The position numbers and the translations under genes were made by a program. The notes beneath the pieces were generated by a model. It saw nothing but the letters and a program-made list of their open reading frames with translations. It searched no databases and was not told the origin of the DNA. From Nemania diffusa (lineage: Eukaryota; Ascomycota; Sordariomycetes; Xylariales; Xylariaceae), in contig JBBPUQ010000010.1 in NCBI GenBank assembly GCA_038501195.1, positions 885,501-949,500 on the forward strand: DNA of 64,000 nt. The letters run 5' to 3'. This document shows, piece by piece, positions 36,738 through 49,490 of the stretch; within the stretch, counting starts at the first letter, position 1, and each line of letters starts with the position of its first letter.

Positions 36738-37681
36738 GTTTGGTTGTTTGATCCCTAACTAGGTACCTAGGAAGGCACCTATGCTGCTAAGAGTGCTATC
36801 GCTAGGTTCACCGTGCACAGAAGACATACGTAGGAAGTTGGGAATGATGCGACGAAAGTGCAACGTATGTTTATACCTTAGATTATTAAGTAGAGTACCT
36901 AGGTAGGTAGGTAGGTAGGTAGTAGGTACTTAACATAGGTAGTATGTTGGTCCCTTTTCCAGCGTCACTGGCGTGAAGATGCTCTAAATGCTAAGGAGCT
37001 TATCTCGCTCTTAGCTCTATAAATAGTGCGGGGAGTTACATTAATGCTGGAAACCAGGCTTGTGATCGCTCCCCATCAAGTGGTAACTTGGCCAGAGCCA
37101 CCCCTGCTAGTGCCTAACTAGCTACACTCGAGCGCCTAACCTCTATGCGTAGGCGTAGATACCCCGCCATCCCGTCATCAACTCCGAAATAGGGTCCCGA
37201 CAACCCCGCCGTCCCTCCCTACCTACATGTACCCAACCGCCGACCTATATAGAGAGAGAGCAGTGTCATGGCCCGGCATAAAGCGAAAGAAGGCTTAGCC
37301 AAAACCTAACCGTAAGAAGAATATCCGTGGAGGAGTTCGCAATAGAGTTCGCAATACCTTCTCGGGCGCTATTGTCTCCTAGAGCCCAATATAGGTATTC
37401 TAAACCTCTGACAAAGTTTGAAGAAACCAATGAAGATAGAATTTCGCATACAGACCGTAGTTTGCAATTCTGCCCTCGTCCTGCCATTCTGTGGCCTGGA
37501 CTCCCAAATCCCATAGCTAGACATCGTGTCGTATCATATCCCACCTGCATGTCTCCGAATCTACGTAGGCGTGCTACCTACGGCCTATGTTCTGGCCCGT
37601 GATTCTCTCAAGAGTCCATGTTACAACGCCATCCTGAAAATAGAACGCCGTAGTTCGTAATTGAATAAAGTGCTTTGCTTT
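36738..37681. other. Intergenic, TAGG-rich; nothing coding seen
   Basis: Upstream region of HUS1 and 3' side of the RING gene. It contains an AGGT tetranucleotide tract and several ACCTAGG-like motifs but no supported gene. Confidence 0.55.
36898..36930. repeat. (AGGT)n microsatellite
   Basis: About five perfect AGGT units followed by AGTAGGTACT. It is one of many TAGG/CCTA-type tracts in the intergenic DNA here. Confidence 0.85.
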
Positions 37682-38605
37682 CTAGAAACTCAGAACTCGA
37701 TTCGTCGTGGGAACAGGAGTAGGACTCCTCGCAACTGTCACTTCGGTTCCACATAGGTTCGCTAATTCTTGACGAGCGACGGGTGCTGGCGTGATGGGTG
37801 GGGAGTGTTCGTTGAGGATCTCGATGAAGGCTTGATAGCTGTCGCTGCGCGCGGGCTCTGGAGCGGGTTCTAGAGCGGAGCTACTCAGTCGTCTAAGGCT
37901 AGTTTGCAGGAGCATCGACTTTATGCCACTCCGTCTGTCGTTGCCGCTGCGTCCGCCGAAGGTGATTCCGTCCGTCTCGACACCGGGGGTGGTGATTTCC
38001 TTCATCCTCTTCTCGTGCGCTGCTGCTGTAGCTGCGCAGGTACTGCATGCGCCTACGGTTTGCACCTGGGCGCGGATGGATCGCGGTGGTAGGGGACGGT
38101 GAGGATGTCCCCAGCGCCTCGAGAGACGACGGCGGGGTCTGCGGCCTTCAAGATGGTGTGAACGTGGAGGTGGAGGCGGCGGCGGCGACGACGGCGTTAG
38201 TGCCCACATTGTGAATGGGGAAAGCCGGTGTGCGGGCATGACGACCGGGTGTCCGCAGGGGTGCTTGGCGGCGGTGCGACAGATGGGACAGCTCGGGATG
38301 GAATGGGGATCGCGCTCGGCCGACTCCTCGAGCCATGTTTGGATGCATTGGGTCCCGAATTTGTGTTTACAGTGTAAGTGCACCCACGATTCCAAGACGC
38401 CCTCGGGGTTACGGACACCAACGGCGTCGTGGCAGATGGGGCATTCTTCGAGAGGGACATCTTGGAGCACTGCTTTCTTCTCGTCTTGTTCCTGGCCGGC
38501 GTCGACCTCCGTGGGAGGTTCTGGTACTGCCTCTAGTTCGGATCTCTTGGGCAGTAGCTTCTTGAGGAAGCCTAGCTTCACATGCGGGAACTGGACTCTC
38601 GGCAT
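37682..38605 (-). CDS. RING-finger protein, probable E3 ubiquitin ligase
   Basis: A 307-residue ORF without introns, starting MPRVQFPHVKLGFLKKLLPK. A RING domain lies at residues 55-109: C55-P-I-C58, then C79-K-H81, C87 and C106-P-I-C109, with IQTWLEES in the usual W-L position. The fifth zinc ligand, normally His or Cys three residues after H81, is Gly84 (CKHKFGTQC). This Gly variant occurs in many fungal RINGs, and a nearby His (76 or 78) could substitute. RING proteins bring ubiquitin-loaded E2 enzymes to substrates. The rest is proline- and arginine-rich (PPPPPPP at about 145) and probably disordered, so the substrate is unknown. A second short sequence with CSTC sits near residue 187. 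Confidence 0.75.
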   Translation of the reverse strand: MPRVQFPHVKLGFLKKLLPKRSELEAVPEPPTEVDAGQEQDEKKAVLQDVPLEECPICHDAVGVRNPEGVLESWVHLHCKHKFGTQCIQTWLEESAERDPHSIPSCPICRTAAKHPCGHPVVMPAHRLSPFTMWALTPSSPPPPPPPRSHHLEGRRPRRRLSRRWGHPHRPLPPRSIRAQVQTVGACSTCAATAAAHEKRMKEITTPGVETDGITFGGRSGNDRRSGIKSMLLQTSLRRLSSSALEPAPEPARSDSYQAFIEILNEHSPPITPAPVARQELANLCGTEVTVARSPTPVPTTNRVLSF

Positions 38606-38749
38606 GGTTGGGCTGGCGACTATGATGGAATACGAGATGGACTAAATGTTGGGGAGTTGTGGAGAGCTGCGGGGGTGTTTGGGATGTGATGCGTGAGGCT
38701 CTAGGTAGTCTACCCTGCTCTGCTTCCGGTGCAATGCAAAGCAGTAATG

Positions 38750-38800
38750 TGTACTGCGTACTGCGTACTGCGTAGTGTGTAGTGTGTGTGTATTGTGTAG
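38750..38800. repeat. Degenerate 7-bp tandem repeat (TACTGCG)n
   Basis: Three near-perfect units grade into a GTGTGTAGTGTGTG tract. It lies about 150 bp upstream of the RING gene start, in its likely promoter or 5' leader. Confidence 0.75.
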
Positions 38801-39060
38801 GTAGTGGGTAATGTGTAATGTCTAAGGGGTGTAGTAGGTGTGTTGTGTCTAGGATGTGTGACTTCGGCGCTAACAAAGAGTCGAGGCCAATTCATGCGAT
38901 GCTTAGACACACAATGGGTGCTGTAATAGGCTTCTTCTCGCAAGGGAGGAGAGAGAGGTTTGTTGATGCGACAACCAAGCTTGCTCAGCTTCGCACAAGA
39001 TGGTGGGTGAGTGGTGGAATAACTGGGCCGTACACAATCATAAGGCCGAACGTAGGCGGG

Positions 39061-39100
39061 CTGGCGGACGGACGGGCTGGCTGGCTGGCGACGACGACGG
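39061..39100. repeat. GGCT/GGAC/GACGAC simple repeat
   Basis: Short tandem runs of GGAC, GGCT and CGA units in a row. Confidence 0.7.
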
Positions 39101-40908
39101 CAGAGAGAAAGAGGATGGGGAAGTGATAGCCGTCTTTGTCCGTGGTCAATAAATTGCCGTCGAAGCTATCCGGCGCGCAGTTAGGAGCTAGCTAGGTAGT
39201 GATGATGAGTGATGATGACAATAGGTAGATTGATTACTAGCTACCTAGGTCGATAGGAGGAGCTTGTTGAGTCAAGGTAGGTAGAATCATAAAGACGTAG
39301 CCACAGCCGGCCGGTTGGGAACAATAGCCACTGACTCGGTTGCTCGATCAGGCTTCAGAGAGGTACATTTCTCCCCGGTTGCATGGTTGCATGCTCATTA
39401 CCTACCCTCCTACTTATCTAAGAGGTGAATGAATGGGTAAGTAGGTATCTAAGGGTTGGGGGTGTGCAGTTTGTGGTCTGTGGTGGCCTGTGGCATTTGG
39501 CCGTTTGCTCTAGGCGACCTCTTCAAAAATGGAGACCTTTGTGGCTCTGAAACCTGTCTAATATGAAAACCTAATTCTTTTACTACTAGCTGGAGAAAGC
39601 AAAGCTCGAACAACTCTAAATGGGAAGCGAGGGACGAAGGTGTATGTATGCGGTACGGTACCTACCTACTTTACGTTCTGTAGGTCCTATATTTACATAG
39701 GTACATGGTGTAGTTAGTCCCTACAGGTATTAACTATCCACAATCGTCGAGATTATGCGTAGGCAGATAGGTATGGTTACTTAATGGGCTGAATGGGGGC
39801 ATGCAGCTGGTCATCGGGTTATGGGCTGGTCAACTGCCATCCTTCGCCAGTCCAAGTAGGGGCCAAGTAGGGGCCAGAGATGGGCATCATGTGGTGCGTC
39901 GGACTGTATTGATCTGTACTGGTCTGCATGGCTTATCCTATTAACGGGTTCCGGATTCGTCGAGTTGGCAGGTCCTGCAAGATAAGGCTGGAATGTGCTT
40001 ATGGACCACGTGCACGAGTTAGAGAGATAGGTGTGGTTCGACACCCTGCATCTTATCTGGTTTGGCTACCCGCATCTGGTAGACATCTAGATAAATTAAT
40101 TATGTAGGTGTTCTCGCCAAATGGAAATTCGCATACCCGTAACAAATGTACAAATGCTTATGTTGAATTGACCTAAACACCTAGGTACCTAGATTAGGCA
40201 AAGCCAACGTAACGTATCCTCGCAATCCTATTGCATATTACTAGTATGCTTGAAACGGAACTTGCGTCAAATTGCAAGGGAAGCGAAGATTTCGGATTTC
40301 TAGAAAGCCTTGATGAATAGGAAATATATCGGTCATGTGAAAGTCACTATCTCTACCATGGCACCTCTTCCCTCCCTAGTACGGAGCTAGAGACTTATAA
40401 AATCCCTGGGATTTCGAAGTCGAATGAACACTCCTACGATCCTACACTGATAGCAGACTGGCGCTAGAAGCGCGCAAGAGAAAGAGGGGAGGAGAAGGGA
40501 GGGGACCTAGCCGTAGACGTGCTTATCCAAATATATCGAGTAGACTAGACTAGTTAGCTATTTTGGATAGTGGAGTGATGTTGGCAAGGAAGGTCGAAGG
40601 GCATTTCGAACAAGGTGGACTTTATAGGCTGATAATGTGCGAAGTGCCTAGCTGTGGAGATCAAAGACCAACCAAAAATACCTAAAGCGGTGTGTCGCAA
40701 GATGATGGAAAAGGCGACTTTGTGTCATAGGCAGCCAGATGCCAAGGCTCTGTTGCATTATCGTGGCTTGCAAAGTATACTTGTAAGTACTGCGTAGTTT
40801 GGCCAAAACGATTTGGCAATACGAGAACCACCACCCATGTCAAGCCGTGGTGAACGGTGAATATAATGTACAAAGCACGCCGGCTGTAAAAGGACCACGC
40901 TCTCTCTG

Positions 40909-41509
40909 TTACCGTCTATCCCGGCTATACCTGTCATCGTCATCACTGTCATCTCGAAATCCCTCCTCTAGGCTTCACAGGCGCGGTCAGTCGAGCAACG
41001 CGAAAGTCCACCCCTGCCATCAGTCGTGCCGGCACACGGAAATGGGCGTGCTTACTCTCTACTCAGCCTCCTGTCGCTGTCGGTGTGTTGGTGGTGCGTA
41101 TCTAGCGAAAGCGCATGTCGGCGGTCCTCATCCACCTCGTTCAGCTCTTCTCCCTCCTCCGAACTAAAGCCCAAGTCCGACTCATTATCATCGACGACGG
41201 TCCCGCGGTCTCTGGCCCGTAGTCTCCACCGCGAAGACGAGGATATCCATCGCGCTATTGTATCTTGTATTCGTATGCGTAATGAGGTTGTTTGTGTCGA
41301 GATGGTGTCGAGCGGTAGGTACTGGCTATATCGGTTTCGGTAGTACCGCCATAAGGGAAGGATAAGGTATGTTGAGAGGAGGAAGAGAACTAGGGAGATG
41401 AGAGCTGGGACAAGTAGGGTCTACATGATTTAGCGGATGTCCTGGTAGGTATATCTTTGGAGATCTTGGGAGGCAGCGCTACCTTGATAACCGAGAGCAT
41501 GGTGCCCAT
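40909..41509 (-). CDS. Small single-pass membrane protein, conserved in filamentous fungi
   Basis: No single long ATG-initiated ORF shows it, but splicing does. Exons are 41483-41509, 41056-41420 and 40909-40972; introns are 62 bp (GTAGCG...TGTAG) and 83 bp (GTAAGC...TGAAG). All phases agree and give 151 residues. It starts MGTMLSVIK, then one strong membrane helix (about residues 12-31, VPALISLVLFLLSTYLILPL), a basic WRYYRNRYSQYLPL segment, an amphipathic stretch (LRIRIQDTIARW) and a long acidic tail (EEGEELNEVDED, DDSDDDDDRY). Basic residues directly after the helix suggest a cytosolic C terminus. The pattern LPLWRY, YSQYLPL and RRLSRDLEEGF fits a filamentous-fungal protein of unknown function; this is from memory of the sequence style, not a search. 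Confidence 0.7.
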
Positions 41510-44194
41510 TGCAATTCCGAGAAGGAGATAGCCCAATTATAGTCTTCGCAGGGCGGCGAGATCAACGATGGGAAATCGTCATATGCTTAGATCTTGATAG
41601 GTACTCAGTGAGTAGTTGGAAACTCGAGTTTGCGACAACGTGCACAGGGCGGAATGTCTGACAACGATGACGACGCTAGGCAGCTAGCTAGAGGGTATGC
41701 AATTAGCGTGTTATCATCTCTAAGGAGTCAATTAGAAGGAATTGTAGTCAAATAACTTTTGCGCACCTCGCTTTAAAAGGAAACAAAAGGATTGAGTGCC
41801 GTAAGAGTGCAAGGCTTTACACACGGCCGCGCGCAAAGCTATCATTACAGAGTACTGGGACAATGACTAAAAGAATAGATGGAAGTACGTACATACATAA
41901 GCAATAAGGTCAGTAAGCGCCTCATTCTTTAATTAGGTAGCCAGCTATACCTAATTTGGTACGCTACCTACCTATCCGGGCAGGCGAAACTACCTACTAG
42001 ATATCTACATAATTATAAAATGCATATCTTGATGCTTCCCCTAATTTCTCCCTATGTTTCCTTTCTCTAAAAATAAAATAGAAGATTACAAGTACGGGTG
42101 CACTAGTAGTTGATATTGTGTCTCACGAAGTTACCTACTAGGTAGGTACTTTTATATATTATCCAAGTACGTGTATGTATCATGTATCGGGATGATTTTG
42201 ATGTATGTACCTACATAAGGTAGTTCTTGCACTATTATTTTAAGAGGTATATAATGAAAAGTATCCCATGGGTATTGTCAACGAATTCTCTATCCAAAAG
42301 CGCTTTGTGTCAGAAATCCCACAACCAAAACGTTGAACTTAATAAGACCAAACCAGACGTGTTCGGTAGTCTTGATAGCGTGGCTTTTTTTTTTTAAACC
42401 TCGACAGGTAGTGATGTAATGAATAAAATCATTTCGTTATCCTTTTCTAAAGGTCTTCACCCTAGCAAGCCAGGAAATGCAATAGAACGGGGCATCATTT
42501 TGACTTGTAGATTACATGTGCACGCTCTATATATCGGTTGGTAAGTCCACGGGTGTGTTGAGCATCCTCATCCACACGACTACGTTAAATGACCTTTTAG
42601 ATTGACAGGTACCATTCCCTAGAAGATAATAGGCCAATCGCACTGGTATAATGAGTCTTCCTCGCCAGTCCCTTCCTCCGTCCCCCAATCCTACATGTCA
42701 ACGGCCAAGGGGCTATTTCATGTCCCATTTAACGTTTCAGGCTCGTTCAACACCACCTCTACCCATGCCACGTCAGCGGATACATGCCATGGGCAAACGC
42801 ATGATGAATGTCCATGCTACCAGTACCTAGCATACCTCTTCTTGGAGCAAGATATTGTGAGATTTGGTACTGCTTTAGAAAGTGAGGAAGAAGTAGGTCT
42901 CTACGTTAGAGGAGATCGGCGTACTAGTGACAGCTGCTAACACCAAATCTACTTTGGAATACTGTAGATTCGTGTAGATGGATGGGGAGATTTGGATAGG
43001 AGTTAGTCTAGCCCCTGGATCGCACATGGGGCTAAAAAGTGGTTGTTACCACCCCAGGTACTTGAGAAATATCTCTCTAAATCCCAGATTTGGATTAATA
43101 AAGTGTGGTCCATACACACTTAAACTGGACTTCACCTCAGGTAGTCTATTCCGTACAGTATTGCATTTTCTGCGTCTCAGGGCTCTCATTGGTTGTATCG
43201 GTGAGCGCTACACTACGACACAGTGCTGTATGGCGCCGGTATGCCTAGCGTACACCATCTTAGTGACCAATATCAGTGCGAAGAGCCACTGACGCATCCG
43301 CTATCTACCTACGCAGTATTGCACATGACTGGGCGCATACCTACCTCTACCTTAGGTATCTCAGTAGGTACCTACCAACTTACCTCCTCAGCTGTAAGGT
43401 ACCTCCAAACCCCATTGCAGCAACCGCTTCGATTTATTGTTACACGGCATCTGGAGGCATCCTTTGAGCAACTCCTCTACACAATTGATTCTATGTACTC
43501 CAATATAACATCTGGCTTATCGCATGTAATCACTCCCTTCCTTTCCCTGCGCAGTAGGCTCGTCGTTCAATGCCACCAGTTTATCTCCTTTGAACGACGT
43601 CAGCGTTGCAAGTCTCTCTCCCGCTTGATATAGCCTCACTTTGTCCAGTCCTTCCGTCTGTCCTGGTACATACTTCCAGTTCTCTCCCCCGGCGTCTATT
43701 CTACATGTACAAGTATGTCTACCTGGAACTCTTATCATTAAAATACCACCACCAGTGCCCCGGCCTCTCATCCTGGGGCTGTTTCCGAGAAGGGTCGGCC
43801 AGGCGACTCCCCTCAAGCTGCCGCACCAGCACCACAGCACCAGCACCAGCACACCTTCGTCATCGATCCCTGATTGTCGCTTCATCGTCCGACTCCATGC
43901 TGATTCCTAGTCGGTTTATGCAGATCCTCGTTCCAGCCCGTCTCTTCGAACGCACTTGTACTGCCCCTCCCGGACCGTTGCCTACTGTGTACGGGATCAT
44001 GATGTTATACGGTTTGCGACCGCAACCTCCAGTACATTGACGACGATCCGCTTGCGACGTTACAGCACCTCGCACCGATTTCTATCCCGCGCTTTCGAAC
44101 ATCGACTCGCATTGAACACTTTCTCCCGGGTAAAGTCGCCGTTTGAAGGGCATCGGGACATCGGCGTTTTTGCGCCCTCCGACCCAGCGCAGAT
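41510..44194. other. 2.7-kb upstream region of the formin gene
   Basis: No supported gene. The last 600 bp are pyrimidine-rich and probably include a long 5' leader of the formin. ACCTACC and TAGGTAGG motifs cluster at about 41935-42000, 42130-42210 and 43305-43400. Short ORFs in both strands have no recognisable motif. A 33-codon ORF at 41652 (MSDNDDDARQLARGY) was noted but has no support. Confidence 0.5.
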
Positions 44195-47100
44195 ATGTCT
44201 TCAGCCGACAAATCCAGGCAATCTTCAGGCGGCAAGGGATTCTTCTCTCGAAGCAAATATAAGAGCGAAAAGCGGTATGCGGGTGGCGAGGAGAGTCGGT
44301 TCTTAGCCCCGGACTACGAACCCCCTTCGCGTTCTTCTCGACACACCCGGGAGTCGTCCATTGCATCAATCGATCGACCTAGTTCCCCGGAAGCTGGTGT
44401 GAACAACTCTGCAGGAGTGATAACCGCTATTCCGTACAGCAACGAGCGAGGCCTGGCACCCGTTGACTATCTCCCTCGGGCTGACCAGGTGCCTGTTCGG
44501 CGCGATCCTTTACCTCACCAACTAAACAAAGCCACGAGTGACTACCACCAGTATCCTTCCGTTGATACGAACGGTTTTGCTGCTGCAGCCGGTTCCCACA
44601 TTTCCGCTCAGCGCCCACCTCCTGGCTCTTCGAATATTACCATGGCATCTACGGGTCGCCAAACACAGTTCCAGCAATGGGGACCGCAGCCACCCGTCCA
44701 AGTTCCTAGGAGCAGCGCAGGCAGTGGCCCTGGATTCAACGAACGATGGGACTCTCTACCTGGCTGGGGTCAGCCAGGCGTTAGCCGGTCTTCACGGCAA
44801 AGTGACCAGTCTAGCATTTTCTCAGGTAAAGGCCAACCTCCAGACTCTACATCCAACAAACGCTCATCCAGAACAGCACTTCCCAGTGCAACCTCCCAGA
44901 GTTCGATTACCTCCAGTAGAGACTCACACCGACTAACCAAATTCCCTGGCTCCCCGGCGCAGCAACAGTCCAGCGGGTCGGACGGCCTCTCCCTCGAACG
45001 ACCCGATGATGATCGAGTGACTGAACAGATGTTTTTTGAACTTATGCAAAAGCGCGGATGGCACAACCTACCGGAACAGGCACGACGGCAAATGCAGGCA
45101 TATCCGTCTTCCAAAAAATGGACACTAATTTATCAAGATCGATTAACCGAGCGGCAGGGGGACCAAAAACGGAGGCAGACCGCTCGAACTGGCCAGTACT
45201 CGAATGTCGATATTACTACTAACTCTGACGAGGAGGGTTCTCCTGAATGGTATGTTCGGAAAGTTATGGAGAATAGCTTGGACTCGAAAGGCCTAGGGAG
45301 TCTCGAGGTCAATCTTAGGACACAACAGATCGGTTGGGTGAAGCGCTTCATCGAATGTCAAGGGCAGGTGGCTCTCACCAATGTTCTGCTTAAGATAAAC
45401 CGGAAAACTGCAGTAGGGCCGGCCGCTCCCGCAGACTCTAAATCGAGTGACAAGAACCTCGATAAGGAGTATGATATTATAAAGTGTTTGAAGGCTCTAC
45501 TTAACAATAAGTACGGCGCTGACGATGCCCTTGCTCACCAACAAGTGGTCGTGGCCCTTGCAACGTCACTCATTTCGCCAAGGCTCACAACGAGGAAACT
45601 TGTCAGCGATGTTCTAACTTTCCTTTGCCACTGGGAGGATGGCAATGGCCATCTCAAGGTCATCCAGGCCATGGACTATGTCAAAACACAGCAAAATGAG
45701 AATGGCAGATTTGACTCGTGGATGCGGTTGGTGGAAGTCACCGTGGATGGTCGAGGGAAGATGGGCAGTCTAGTCGGCGCGAGCGATGAGGTTCGAACGG
45801 GAGGCATTGGCATGGAAAACCTCCTCATGGAATACGCCGTGGCAACTCTCATCCTAGTGAACATGATCATCGACGCGCCGGAAGGAGACTTGCAGCTACG
45901 CATGCATATCAGGGCCCAATTTGGTGCCTGCGGAATCAAAAGGATCCTCACCAAAATGGAGGCATTTCAATATGACCTGATAGACAAGCAAATCGACCGG
46001 TTCCGCACCAATGAGGCCATTGATTATGAGGATATGCTCGAGCGGGAGAACAGTAGCATAAAGGATAGTATTGAAGGGGAGGTTAAGGACTTGAATGATC
46101 CTGCTCAGATTGTGGATGCTATTCAACAACGCTTACAGGGCACCAAGACTCAAGACTACTTCGTGTCTGCTCTTCAGCATCTTCTTCTCATCCGCGAGAA
46201 TGACGGAGAGGAGCGGTTACGCATGTTTCAGCTTGTCGACGCGATGCTCAGCTATGTTGCTATGGATCGGCGACTCCCCAATTTAGATCTCAAGCAGAGC
46301 CTTAATTTTACAGTGCAGAACCTTTTGGACAAACTGCACACCGACTCCGAAGCCCGTCAAGCTCAAGATGAGGCCCTTGAGGCCCGCCAGATTGCGGAGG
46401 CTGCTATGGCTGAACGGGATGAGATGAAAGCTAGAGTTGAGCTTGGTGCTGACGGTTTGGTAGCCAAGTTACAGAGGCAGTTGGATGAGCAGTCTCGCTT
46501 CATCGAAGCTCAGAGGCGACAAGCTGATGGGCTTAAAGCAGAGGTTGAGAATATGCAGACAGTCCGCACGAAGGAGGCCCAACGTTATGAGCTAGAGACA
46601 CGCGAACTATACTTAATGTTGAGAGATGCGCAAGATGTGGCCGCGTCACAGGCCGCAAAGGGTGTCATTAATGACAAGGCGAGCGATGAGGATCCTGCTC
46701 GTATGCAAGGCATCCTAGATCGCGAAAGACTAATGGACCGACTTGCCATGCAACTAGAGCGGCAAAAAACACAGTACAAGCTTGAAGGTCGTGTCTGGGG
46801 CGATGCTGTCGGTCCTTCCGACCGGCTCCGTGCCCTTCGCGAGGAAATGGAGGGTTTTGACCAATCTTACCCTGATGCCCCCGAAGGGGCTGGCCTTCCA
46901 CCTCCTGGCATATCTAGCGGAATGCTTGGGTCCGTTAGGCGGAATACAAAGATCCCTAGAAAACCCCTTCGCGCTCAGGCTGAGTCAGCCACTGATAGCG
47001 AACGCCTAGAAGATGATATGGATGGCGACGATGAGACAATTTACGAGAAACCTAGAGTCGTTGAGATCAGAAGACCTGTCATGGACCCTAAGCAGGCGAG

Positions 47101-49490
47101 CAATCTCATGGATGAGATTCGGGCGAAGGGCAAGAAAGAGGATGGAACTGATTCTGAAGATGGTGACGGCACCACGACCGGTCCTTCACACCCAAGTCTC
47201 GAATCACAGTCGCCGATTACCCCGAGTGACAGTGAAACACCGAAAATCTTGATTGACGACACGGGCGCCCCACCACCACCTCCTCCCCCCCCTATGCCAG
47301 GGCACTTACCTGGAGCTGCCCCGCCTCCACCGCCCCCGCCGCCTCCGCCTTTGCCCGGACAACTCCCTGGTGCCGCTCCACCTCCACCTCCGCCTCCCCC
47401 GCCCCCATTTCCCGGTATGTCCGGTGGTCCTCCCCCTCCACCACCACCCCCTCCAATGCCCGGCGCTCTGGGAGGAGTACCTCCGCCGCCTCCGCCGCCG
47501 CCAATGCCTGGTGCTTTTGGGGGAATGCCTCCACCGCCACCGCCACCGATGCCTGGTGGTATATCTGGCCACTTCTTATCTGCTCAAAATAATTTTGCGC
47601 CAGCACTCGCTGGTATCGGTCTCCCCGTAGTTAGGCCCAAGAAGAAGCTGAAAGCTCTCCACTGGGAGAAGGTGGATGCTCCAGAGACGAGTCATTGGGC
47701 AGCTCATACTCCCTCTGCAGAAGCCAGAGAGGAGAAATACATCGAACTAAGTAAAAAGGGTATTTTAGACGAAGTGGAGAAACTATTCCTGGCCAAGGAG
47801 ATCAAGAAAATTGGTGGTGGAAACTCTAAGAAGGATGACAAGAAACAGATCATTTCTTCTGATCTTCGAAAAGCTTACGGTAAGCTACAACTGATCACTC
47901 TTTTGACGCTTCAGAATTAACACGAAGGCAGAAATCGCGTTCGCTAAGTTTTCTCAACATTCTGTTGAGAAGATAGTGCAAATGATCATACACTGTGATA
48001 AGGATATACTTGATAACAGTGTTGTCATGGATTTCCAGCAGAAAGATGATCTCTGCAACATCCCCGACAACACTTCAAAACTGATGGCGCCATACAGCAA
48101 GGATTGGACCGGTCCGCAGGCTAATAAGGAAACCCGAGAACAAGATCCTACCGAGCTTACCAGGCAGGACCAAATTTATCTTTATACTGCTTTTGAATTA
48201 CATCATTATTGGAAGAGCAGAATGCGGGCGTTGGCCCTCACCAGAAGTTTTGAAGCAGATTATGATGAGATCTCTGAGAAGATGCATCAAGTCGTCGCAG
48301 TGTCCGAGTCTCTGCGTGACTCGGTGTCTTTGATGAATGTTCTTGGTCTCATTCTAGACATTGGCAACTACATGAACGATGCTAATAAGCAGGCTCGTGG
48401 CTTCAAACTTAGCTCTCTTGCTCGCCTAGCCATGGTCAAGGATGACAAGAATGAGTCGACACTCGCGGATCTCGTTGAGCGTATTGTCCGGAATCAGTAC
48501 CCTGAATGGGAAGGATTTGCTGTTGATATCCAGGATGTCATCGCAGCACAGAAGATCAACGTTGAGCAATTACAGACTGACGCGAAGAAGTACATTGATA
48601 ACATTCGAAATATCCAAATGTCTCTAGACAGCGGCAACCTTAGTGATCCTAAGAAGTTCCATCCGCAGGACCGTGTCGCTCAGATTGTTCAGCGCTGTAT
48701 GAAGGAGGCCCGCCGCAAGGCCGAACAAATGGAGTTGTATCTTGAAGAAATGATGCGGACTTACAAGGATATTATGATCTTCTACGGAGAAGATCCGGCC
48801 GATGACAATGCTCGTCGCGATTTTTTCGCCAAACTAGCGCTATTTTTGCAGGAATGGAAACGAAGCCGAGAAAAGAATATCCAGTACGAGGAAACAAGAC
48901 GTCGAAACGAGGCCAGCATGAAGCGCAAGCACCCGCAACTCAAGTTATCGGGCAGTGTCGAAGGTGCACCGCCATCACCCGCATCGGCTGGTGCCATGGA
49001 TTCTCTACTGGAGAAATTACGGGCAGCAGCGCCTCAGGCTAGAGATCAACGTGAGCGAAGGAAAAGGCTACGGCTCAAAGAGCGGCATCAAGTTCGCATT
49101 GCATCCGGCCAGAAGATACCAGATCCCAACGAAATCCCAGAGCCTGAATCTGGGCTGCGTTCCGATGGTACCATAGGTGCTGGAGACTCAGATGGGAATC
49201 CTCTTTCCCCTAATCTCTTATCGCCGGGAACTGCACCCTCAGAAGGTAGCGAAGATGGCGTAGCTCAAAGGGCTGCTATGTTGCTACAAGATATGAGAGG
49301 TGGTGATGGCAACGATGATGGAGACGGGGAGCCAAAGGAAAGTCTTAGGAGATCAGCAGCAGAAGAAAGAAGAGCTAGGCGGAGGAGACTAAAGGGAGGA
49401 TCAGCGGCTAGTTCGAGTGTCGGTGACGGAGATGGTGTTGTCAAACACCCAGGTATTGGAGAAATTCCGGCCACTGTGCCAGAAGAATAA
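44195..49490 (+). CDS. sepA: Diaphanous-type formin, SepA/Bni1 orthologue
   Basis: Exons 44195-47879 and 47932-49490, with a 52-bp intron (GTAAGC...AGGCAG); the phases agree and give 1747 residues, the size typical of SepA. Order: disordered Ser-rich N terminus (1-265), Rho-GTPase binding region starting near 270 (VTEQMFFELMQKRGWHNLPE), FH3/armadillo region to about 700, coiled coil (about 710-870), proline-rich FH1 with repeated PPPPPPMPG blocks (about 1022-1125), FH2 from about 1142 (PKKKLKALHWEKV) to about 1540, and a DAD autoinhibitory segment at about 1583 (MDSLLEKLRAAAPQ then a basic run). Formins nucleate and elongate actin filaments; SepA acts at hyphal tips and septa, released by Rho GTPases. 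The FH1 binds profilin. Without splicing, the frame ends shortly after the intron start, so the intron is required. Confidence 0.95.

Larger units (their letters stand above)
38606..40908. other. Intergenic 2.3 kb; simple repeats, no gene recognised
   Basis: Promoter side of the RING gene and 3' side of the membrane-protein gene. It has microsatellites and many TAGGTA, CTACCTAGG and ACCTAGGTACCTAG motifs (for example 39236-39252 and 40180-40192). ORFs here lack motifs or splice support. Confidence 0.5.

Noticed and set aside
38818..39126. 102-codon ORF upstream of the RING gene
   Set aside because: Overlaps simple-repeat promoter sequence and has no recognisable composition or motif.
40799..41343. 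Plus-strand ORFs at 40.8-41.3 kb
   Set aside because: They are antisense to the spliced three-exon membrane protein, which has consistent phases and splice sites.
42695..43910. Several ORFs of 80-136 codons upstream of the formin
   Set aside because: No motif, no splice support, mutually overlapping in different frames.
47292..47606. Minus-strand ORFs opposite the formin FH1
   Set aside because: They are the antisense of proline-codon repeats.
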